Under the pieces are notes generated by a model that was not told where the DNA came from, did no database searches, and saw nothing but the letters and a program-made list of their open reading frames with translations. Shown here one piece after another: positions 6,334 through 11,422 of a stretch of 11,422 nt of DNA; position 1 is the stretch's first letter; every line of letters begins with the position of its first letter. Made by a program: the position numbers and the translations under genes. The DNA is from Bacillota bacterium (GTDB lineage: Bacteria > Bacillota > UBA4882 > JAAYXC01), in assembly GCA_012516115.1 (NCBI GenBank), contig JAAYXC010000246.1, forward strand, positions 1-11,422, in the 5' to 3' direction.

Positions 6334-7374
6334 TTACCGGCCGACGGCTTGTCCGCGGGAGATGGCTTTTTGGGCCCGCAGGTGTTCGGCGTAGGTGGAG
6401 GAGAAGACGTGACTGCCGTCTGGTCTGGCCACGAAATAGAGATAATCCACCTCGGCCGGATAAAGGGCCGCCTGCAGCGAGGCAAGACCGGGAGCGCCGA
6501 TGGGGCCCGGCGGGAGACCGGGATGGAGGTAGGTATTATACGGGGAAGCGACCTGGAGGTCGCGGTATAAAAGCCGCTCTTTATGTTTTCCCAGGGCATA
6601 CTGGACGGTGGCGCAGGACTGCAAGGGCATGCCTCGCCGAAGTCGGGTGTAGAAGACGGCCGCGATAAGCGGCCTTTCTTCGGCCCGTTTGGCCTCCCCT
6701 TCCACCAGCGAGGCCAGGATCACGATCTCCCGGACGCTATGGCCCAGGGCCTGGGCCCGGGCGCGCATGCTCGGGGTGAAGATTTCTTGAAAGCGCGTGG
6801 CCATCATGCGGATGGCCCCTTCGGCGCCGGCGGCGGGAGAAAAATAGTAAGTATCCGGAAAGAGGAAACCTTCCAGGGAACCCCGGGCTTCGGGTGCCAC
6901 TTCGGCCATGAGGGCGGGGTCGCGGGCCTGGGTCAAAAAGACGTCGGTCTCGGCGATCCCGTGCGCGGCCAGGATGGCCGCGATCTGATGGAGGGTCGCT
7001 CCTTCCGGGACCGTTACCCGCATCGTCTCCTCCATGCCCCGCCGAAGGAGGGCCAGGATGCGCGGGACGCTCATATCCGGGGCCAAAACGTAGACGCCGG
7101 CTTTGACCGCGCGTTCGCTGCCGGTGAGCCTGGCCCAGAGGCGGAAGGCCAGTTCGCTGCGGAGAAGACCCCGCCGTCGGAGGAGGCGGGCGATCCGGGC
7201 CGTATTGGTCCCATAGGCGATCTCCACCCTCTGCTTGGTCGCCTTACCCGGGTGGACGGGGGCCAGACTCAGGCCGAACCAGGCGCCGAAGACAAAGAGG
7301 AAAAAAGCCATACCACAAAGGCCGAAGAAAACTGGTCTTTTGATCGGCCAAGGCCGCAAAGAGGGTAATGACAA
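6334..7374 (-). CDS. mltG: Endolytic peptidoglycan transglycosylase MltG (YceG-like)
   Basis: MltG is an inner-membrane lytic transglycosylase that cuts nascent glycan strands and sets their length. It has 346 residues. One membrane segment lies at about 14-36, after a short basic N-terminus, with the catalytic part outside. A LysM-like region spans about 45-110 (GTNTARIARLLRRRGLL, then SGxY-like KAGVYVL). The YceG domain contains LEGFLFPDTYYF (167-178), ILASLVEGEA with the catalytic Glu at 225, MPLQSCATVQYALG, and SPYNTYLHPGLPPGPIGAPG (277-296). It ends with YFVARPDGSHVFSSTYAEH. TTG 7374 is forced as the start: only four codons precede it before a stop, and the next usable starts would cut into the membrane segment. 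The gene follows the DUF1292 gene by 97 bp, where a candidate promoter sits within an inverted repeat. Confidence 0.96.
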   Translation of the reverse strand: MSLPSLRPWPIKRPVFFGLCGMAFFLFVFGAWFGLSLAPVHPGKATKQRVEIAYGTNTARIARLLRRRGLLRSELAFRLWARLTGSERAVKAGVYVLAPDMSVPRILALLRRGMEETMRVTVPEGATLHQIAAILAAHGIAETDVFLTQARDPALMAEVAPEARGSLEGFLFPDTYYFSPAAGAEGAIRMMATRFQEIFTPSMRARAQALGHSVREIVILASLVEGEAKRAEERPLIAAVFYTRLRRGMPLQSCATVQYALGKHKERLLYRDLQVASPYNTYLHPGLPPGPIGAPGLASLQAALYPAEVDYLYFVARPDGSHVFSSTYAEHLRAQKAISRGQAVGR

Positions 7375-7379
7375 AACGA

Positions 7380-7425
7380 CCCACCCCTACTCCACCATTA
7401 TAGCGGAGTAAAGGTGGGTGCGCAA
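7380..7425 (-). promoter_or_regulatory. Candidate mltG promoter embedded in an inverted repeat
   Basis: On the minus strand TTGCGC (7425-7420) and a perfect TATAAT (7402-7397) are 17 bp apart, placing the transcript start near 7390 with a leader of about 16 nt. The -10 lies in the 11-nt loop of an inverted repeat whose 14-nt arms (7380-7393 and 7405-7418) pair at 12 positions. The right arm lies between the -10 and -35 elements and the left arm covers the start site. This fits an operator, or alternatively an RNA hairpin ending transcription from the DUF1292 gene, although the following T tract is weak (CGTTTTG). Confidence 0.5.
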
Positions 7426-7471
7426 ATCGGTTTCCGTCGCATCAGATGGCGAAGAAGGGAACGGAGATATT

Positions 7472-7762
7472 TTATTCCTCTTCTTCCTCGTCGGTTTCCT
7501 CGTCCATCTCCTCCAGGACGGCGCAAACGCGGTTGAATTCCTCTTCGTCCTCTACGTCGACCAGGATCTCGTCCCCGTTTTCGTCCGTCTCCAGCCTGAA
7601 GATGTAGGCTTCTTCTTCTGCCTCCTCGTCTCCTTCCCCCTCGGCCGGCGTCATAATGGCATAGCGCCGTTCATCCACTTCGATGATGTCGATCAATTCG
7701 AATTGATGTTCGTTCCCTTCCTCGTCCACCAGGGTTACCAGGTCGGTCGTCTCTTCGCGCAA
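7472..7762 (-). CDS. DUF1292 family protein, acidic
   Basis: A small cytoplasmic protein of unknown role, widespread in Firmicutes and commonly found beside ruvX (yrrK). From TTG 7762 it has 96 residues, the usual length. The DUF1292 core TDLVTLVDEEGNEHQFELID and the later YAIMTPAEGE and EAYIFRLETDENGDE are clear. The last 20 residues are strongly acidic (EEMDEETDEEEEE). A GTG at 7828 would add 22 basic residues just past the ruvX stop. The strong AAGGAGGA at 7771-7778 lies within that extension and points to TTG 7762, 8 nt away; a second TTG at 7768 is too close to it. Cotranscription with ruvX is likely. Confidence 0.9.
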   Translation of the reverse strand: MREETTDLVTLVDEEGNEHQFELIDIIEVDERRYAIMTPAEGEGDEEAEEEAYIFRLETDENGDEILVDVEDEEEFNRVCAVLEEMDEETDEEEEE

Positions 7763-7830
7763 GACCAATCTCCTCCTTACGTAATCGGCGCGGGGCCCGG
7801 CCCATGACCGCGGCCTTTTAGCCTCCACGT

Positions 7831-8274
7831 CTATTCTTCCCTTTCCTCCCGGGCCGATGCGGATCCGTGGATCCGGTCGAGATAGCCCTGAAGGATCAGC
7901 GCTGCCGCGGTCTTATCCACCACCTCCCGCCGCCGACCGCGCGGAACCTCCATGGCCCGTAGTCCCCGTGCCGCCGCCACCGTGGTCAACCTTTCGTCGG
8001 CGAAGTCCACGGCCAGCCCGCTTACACGTTCGAGAGCGCGGCCAAAACGTTTGGCGGCCGAAGCGGCCGGACCCTGGGTTCCGTTCATGTTGAGCGGAAG
8101 ACCGACGACGATCATCTCGGCCCCCAGCTCTTTTGCTTTGGTGGCAAGGTAGGCCAGGTCTGCCGCCCGGCCGCGACGCTGGTAGACTTCGAGGGCCTGG
8201 GCGGTCAATCCCAATTCGTCGCTTATCGCGAGACCGAGGCGATGGGTACCGTAGTCGATGGCCATGATCCGCAT
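7831..8274 (-). CDS. ruvX: RuvX/YqgF family nuclease (Holliday junction resolvase-like, pre-16S rRNA processing)
   Basis: A cytoplasmic RNase H-fold nuclease. In bacteria this family is tied to 5' maturation of 16S rRNA, and some members cleave branched DNA. The 147-residue length is typical. Motifs are complete: IMAIDYGTHRLGLAISD with catalytic Asp7, EMIVVGLPLNMNGT, FADERLTTVAA with Glu94, and VVDKTAAALILQGYLD with Asp120. The frame could begin 15 codons earlier, but ATG 8274 starts the conserved strand and follows AAGGGAG by 7 nt. A promoter-like pair and a weak terminator lie just upstream, so this is probably the first gene of the operon that continues into the DUF1292 gene and mltG. Confidence 0.96.
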   Translation of the reverse strand: MRIMAIDYGTHRLGLAISDELGLTAQALEVYQRRGRAADLAYLATKAKELGAEMIVVGLPLNMNGTQGPAASAAKRFGRALERVSGLAVDFADERLTTVAAARGLRAMEVPRGRRREVVDKTAAALILQGYLDRIHGSASAREEREE

Positions 8275-8290
8275 CCTTAAACTCCCTTTA

Positions 8291-8319
8291 AGCATACTCC
8301 AGCCGGGACACGGAAGCAA
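8291..8319 (-). promoter_or_regulatory. Candidate ruvX promoter
   Basis: Reading on the minus strand, TTGCTT (8319-8314) and TATGCT (8296-8291) are 17 bp apart, with the expected start near 8285 just before the ribosome binding site. The match is moderate, but its position between a terminator and ruvX supports it. Confidence 0.5.
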
Positions 8320-8323
8320 GATC

Positions 8324-8350
8324 GAAAATAAACCGGCCGGAAGGGGCCGG
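8324..8350 (-). terminator. Probable terminator after the baseplate-J-like gene
   Basis: On the minus strand, stem CCGGCC/GGCCGG (8350-8345 with 8338-8333) with a 6-nt loop is followed by TTTATTTTC. The stem is short but all G-C. It lies 21 bp past the stop of the upstream gene. Confidence 0.55.
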
Positions 8351-8371
8351 GGACGGATTTCGTTTTGCCCT

Positions 8372-9814
8372 TTAAAAGGCGGGTGCTTTGGCGTAGGCCA
8401 ACCGGATGCGCCAGGCGAAGCGGGGTAAGCGTTGCCCGGGCGGCAGGTCGATCCGGACCGCAGCTACCTCCGGCAGACTGAGCAGGGCAGCCCGCGCGGC
8501 CGCCACCGTTTTGCCGCGCAGCGTCTCGAAGAGACGTTTACGTTCCAGGCGGCCCACGGCGGTGTAGGAGGCAAAAATCTCCAATTGGGACCTGGTCGGG
8601 GCCAGGGCCGTATCGCGAAGTTCATCCACCACGAAGGGTTCTTCGTCCACGATGAAATGGGCAGGGACTTCGCGGCGGGCTTTTTCTTCGAGGAATTTCT
8701 GGAGGGTGGATCGGGGTAGCACGAGGACCTGGAGGCGGTAAGGGAGGTTAATGCGCACGCTTTCCCCTTCTTCTCCCACCCCGGGCGAGAGGGTGGCACG
8801 GCCGGGGGCGAGGGTCAACGAATTAGCAAGGAGGATCCGCTCCGGTCCGGTCAGCTCCTGCGCTTCCTCCGGGGCCCGGAGTTCCATCTCACGGCGGGCT
8901 TCGTCGCGGGCCATCTCCGCGTCTTCCGGTGCCACCACCGCCACGCGGCGATCCGTTCCGCCGGTGAAGCCCTCGGGGTTAACCACTTTGAGATGCCGGG
9001 CCAGGGGACCGACGATGACCGTTACCTTCCCCGGTCCCAGGTTCCCCTGACTACCCGCTTGCTCGGCCACCACCGTCGTGGCGGCCCGGCCGCTGGTACT
9101 GCCCACCCGGAGACCCAGCAGATAATCGTGCTTGGCCGGAGGGACGATCACCGCCGTTTGGGTCCGGAACCGCAATCCGTTTACGCTTTGGAGGATGGTT
9201 CCCGCCGGGACGGTGATGGACGTGGTGTTTTCGTTCACAAAAATCACTTTACCCTGGGCCGGGGTGGCCCCTTCCAGTCTGCTGCCGGTGGTCGCCCTTT
9301 CGTAGACCACGAGGCCGGTCCGGTGAAGAAGGATACCCGGCAGACGCCCTTGTACGATCTCATCCTCGCGGTAGGCGGGAGAGACGAGGACCATGGCCTG
9401 GAGATTAAGGCGCCGACGGGCCGGGACGATTAAGACCGTGGGCCGGGGAAGGAAGAAGAAGAGCCCACTCAGCAAGACGAGGAAGAAGGCAAGGGCGAAA
9501 CCCCAGAGGGGTAAAAGACGTCGGGTGGCCGGTTCTTCGCGGCCGGCCGCTCCCTCGCGGTCGACGGGAAGACCGGTCGTGACATGCAAGCCCGCCGCCG
9601 CAGCCCGGTCTAAGAGTTCACGATCGGAAGAGACCACCGTGAGCTCCAAAGCGTGTTTCTGGGCATAGAGGGCCAGAAGTTCCCAGGCGGAAGGATGGCG
9701 AAAGGCCCGCGCCCGCCGGGGTAAGAGGAGGACCACCTCTCGCCCTTGTTTTTGGGCCAGGCGCAGGAGAAGATGGGGCAAAGAACGGAAGCGGGAGACG
9801 CGGATTAGCTCCAT
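8372..9814 (-). CDS. Single-pass membrane protein with a baseplate J/gp47-like region
   Basis: A 480-residue protein whose function I cannot name. Residues 1-80 form a small alpha/beta domain (REVVLLLPRRARAF, ELTVVSSDRELLDRAAAAGL) likely on the cytoplasmic side. One membrane segment lies at about 101-122. The following outside part has a baseplate-J-like pattern: GKVIFVNENTTSITVPAGT, GLRFRTQTAV, GSQGNLGPGKV, then VVNPEGFTGGTDRRV. The C-terminus (GKTVAAARAALLSLPEVAAVRIDLPPGQ) resembles the closing domain of proteins annotated as baseplate J/gp47 family in Firmicutes, Actinobacteria and Chloroflexi. There are no other phage genes nearby, so this is not evidence of a prophage. AAAGGAGG (9821-9828) and ATG 9814 define the start, which overlaps the upstream gene by 10 bp. 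The overlap implies coupled translation and a joint role at the cell envelope. Confidence 0.88.
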   Translation of the reverse strand: MELIRVSRFRSLPHLLLRLAQKQGREVVLLLPRRARAFRHPSAWELLALYAQKHALELTVVSSDRELLDRAAAAGLHVTTGLPVDREGAAGREEPATRRLLPLWGFALAFFLVLLSGLFFFLPRPTVLIVPARRRLNLQAMVLVSPAYREDEIVQGRLPGILLHRTGLVVYERATTGSRLEGATPAQGKVIFVNENTTSITVPAGTILQSVNGLRFRTQTAVIVPPAKHDYLLGLRVGSTSGRAATTVVAEQAGSQGNLGPGKVTVIVGPLARHLKVVNPEGFTGGTDRRVAVVAPEDAEMARDEARREMELRAPEEAQELTGPERILLANSLTLAPGRATLSPGVGEEGESVRINLPYRLQVLVLPRSTLQKFLEEKARREVPAHFIVDEEPFVVDELRDTALAPTRSQLEIFASYTAVGRLERKRLFETLRGKTVAAARAALLSLPEVAAVRIDLPPGQRLPRFAWRIRLAYAKAPAF

Positions 9815-11422
9815 CCCGATTCCTCCTTTATGGACGAGGAGTGTTTTTCCTGCTGAAGATAAACGAGGGCCAAGCCCAGGTAGATCCAGATCGTGGCCGC
9901 CACCACCACGCCGGAGTCATTGGCCAAAAGACCGATAAAAGAGGTGACCCACATGCCGCGGACGGCCGTCACAAGGTATCCTCGGCGTTCGAAATAAACG
10001 GCCAGACGTCCAGGAGGATAGGCCAGTGCCAGAGGGAAGAGCAAAAGGAGGCCGAGGAGGACCCATGACCAGGCGGTATAATTCAGGATGCGCCGGACCA
10101 CCAGCGTCTTGCTGCAGAGGACCGCCCAGAGGGCCGTGAGGCCCTCCACCCTTACCCGCAGGAGGAGCTGGCCGAGATGGGAGGTTTCCCGTCTTCCGGG
10201 AAGGAGGTCGTAGAGGATGAGCAGGGCCAAAAGGGCTGCGGTTCCGTAAAGGAGGCCCAAAGCCTCGCGCCGTCCGAGGCGTCTTCCCTGCAGAAGGAAA
10301 TAGGTAGTACCCAGACCCAACACGGCGGTGAGGCCGCCACCGATGTTCGCCCCGTAACACGGAAGGGCCACGATCAGCGCCGTGAGGGCAAACAGTACCG
10401 CTACTCCCAGTCGGTTACGGAGGGAAGACGCGCGATAAAGGGCAGAACCGGCCAGGATAACGGTGCCCAAGACCACACCGAGGTATTCATTGCCCAAACC
10501 GTAAAAACGGGCTCCGAGGAGCGGCGAGTAACCGAGCAGGGACCGGGCGAGGAGATGGGAACCGCCTATGACATCCACCAGGACGGGGCAGGCTACGAGA
10601 AGACCGGCCAAGGCCAAACGTTTCCGGGAAGAAGGACAGAACTTCGCCAATAACCATCCGCCGCCCAGGGCAGGGGGAAGGACGGTGAGGAAAGTCCACC
10701 ATAAGGGGCCCAAAGGCCACAGGGCCCGTATGAGAAGCACGACCGGTAAGAGGGTGAGGCCGAGAAAAATCGTGGCGGCGGTTTTTTCCGAAAAGCCGAG
10801 GCGACGGCAAGACGGAGTCAGGGCCAACATGGCCGTGATAAGAAGAAGGAGGCCGTAAGAGAAAAAGAACGGTTCACGTTGCCCGAAGTTCCGGACGACT
10901 TCGGCGTAGAAGCCGGGGAGAAAGGAGGCGGCCGCGCCGGGGACCACCGTCAAGGCACGGCCGGTGGCAAGGAGGACCGGATCCAGGCCGCAACAGGCGG
11001 CGATGGTGGCGGTGAGATCGTAAGGAGTCAGAAGACCCGCCTGCCGGGTGGTGAAGGAAGATAAAAGCCCCGGCGGGAAACCCTCTCCCCAGAAGACGAC
11101 CGGTACCAGTCGTTCGCCCAGGGCGATCCGGGCCAGGGGTGGCGAAGCGGCAAAAAGAAGGATGGTTCGGGGTCGTCGGGAGGAACGCATCAGATGCCCG
11201 AGGAAGCGATCGATCCGCCGTAGAGTCGAGGAAAGGTGGAGGGACAGCATTTTAGGGGTCAGGGCCGAACTTTCGGCGTGAAGGCGCGCCGGATCGCCCA
11301 AGATCACCAGGATAACCCCGGCTTCACCCGCCAGCCGGTCGTAGTCCCGGGCGAGGACTCCGTAGTCCGTCCGTCGACCGCCCGGGAAGAACGGGTCGCG
11401 GCAGAGGGTATCCCGGCCCACG
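9805..11422 (-). CDS. Multi-pass membrane protein with an alkaline-phosphatase-like N-terminal part, 5'-truncated by the window
   Basis: A conserved membrane protein without an assigned function. At least 539 residues lie in the window, and the frame is open to the right edge, so the true start is outside. Residues 1-165 look like the end of an alkaline phosphatase/sulfatase-type domain: VILVILGDPARL, PRTILLFAASPP, LVPVVFWGEGFPPGLLSSFT, then RQAGLLTPYDLTATIAACCG. This matches the closing part of such folds, but the metal-binding N-terminal part is not visible. From residue 188 come about ten membrane segments with polar motifs: GARFYGLGNEYLGV (305-318), CYGANIGGG (356-364), and LLANDSGVVVAA (499-510). 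The RFYGxGN and NDSG motifs recur in unnamed membrane proteins of Firmicutes and Actinobacteria. The stop overlaps the next gene by 10 bp. A cell-envelope role is likely; a catalytic one is unproven. Confidence 0.85.
   Translation of the reverse strand, partial: VGRDTLCRDPFFPGGRRTDYGVLARDYDRLAGEAGVILVILGDPARLHAESSALTPKMLSLHLSSTLRRIDRFLGHLMRSSRRPRTILLFAASPPLARIALGERLVPVVFWGEGFPPGLLSSFTTRQAGLLTPYDLTATIAACCGLDPVLLATGRALTVVPGAAASFLPGFYAEVVRNFGQREPFFFSYGLLLLITAMLALTPSCRRLGFSEKTAATIFLGLTLLPVVLLIRALWPLGPLWWTFLTVLPPALGGGWLLAKFCPSSRKRLALAGLLVACPVLVDVIGGSHLLARSLLGYSPLLGARFYGLGNEYLGVVLGTVILAGSALYRASSLRNRLGVAVLFALTALIVALPCYGANIGGGLTAVLGLGTTYFLLQGRRLGRREALGLLYGTAALLALLILYDLLPGRRETSHLGQLLLRVRVEGLTALWAVLCSKTLVVRRILNYTAWSWVLLGLLLLFPLALAYPPGRLAVYFERRGYLVTAVRGMWVTSFIGLLANDSGVVVAATIWIYLGLALVYLQQEKHSSSIKEESGWS

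Noticed and set aside
6318..6599. N-terminal extension of queH into mltG
   Set aside because: The conserved QueH sequence begins right after TTG 6317, and the extension overlaps mltG in another frame with no QueH similarity.
6583..7368. Plus-strand open frame of 261 codons opposite mltG
   Set aside because: It mirrors the mltG codons, shows no family motif, and mltG is certain.
8372..9814. Prophage or contractile injection system suggested by the baseplate-J-like region
   Set aside because: There are no sheath, tube, spike or other tail genes nearby, and the protein has a membrane anchor as in chromosomal homologues.

Overview
The window looks like chromosome from a high-GC, probably anaerobic and possibly thermophilic Firmicute of the Moorella/Ammonifex kind. 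This is an inference from gene content: a type A RNase P RNA, QueH, a DUF1292 protein, RuvX, MltG and RecO, frequent TTG starts, and AGGAGG ribosome binding sites. No marker fixes the genus.

Plus strand, 1-4126. The first part is the tail of a solute-uptake and catabolism cluster. It holds a tripartite tricarboxylate transporter permease (TctA, 5' end outside the window), a Gfo/Idh/MocA-family NAD(P)-dependent dehydrogenase, and a TRAP-type periplasmic binding protein (DctP). Both transporter genes carry a single in-frame stop (TAG at 1214-1216, TAA at 3277-3279). In each, family-like sequence continues in the same frame to a normal end, while the dehydrogenase between them is intact. A hairpin terminator ends the cluster. 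It is followed by a perfect consensus sigma-A promoter (TTGACA, 17 bp, TATAAT), the RNase P RNA gene rnpB, and a strong terminator.

Minus strand, 4159-11422, transcribed towards rnpB. From upstream to downstream the genes are: a large membrane protein with an alkaline-phosphatase-like N-terminal part (5' end outside the window), a single-pass membrane protein with a baseplate-J-like region that overlaps it by 10 bp, a weak terminator and a candidate promoter, ruvX, a DUF1292 acidic protein, mltG, queH, recO, a small unknown protein, and hsp20. The run from ruvX to the small protein is compact and looks like a housekeeping operon joining nucleic-acid maintenance (RuvX, RecO), tRNA modification (QueH) and peptidoglycan processing (MltG). 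Hsp20 sits behind a short gap with its own candidate promoter.

The points most worth a second look are the paired in-frame stops in the two transporter genes, the unnamed two-gene membrane unit at the right end, an inverted repeat whose loop holds the -10 hexamer of the mltG promoter, a pair of related GGGA...TCCC elements before hsp20, and a run of consecutive TTG-started genes. No insertion sequence, CRISPR array, tRNA or prophage was seen.
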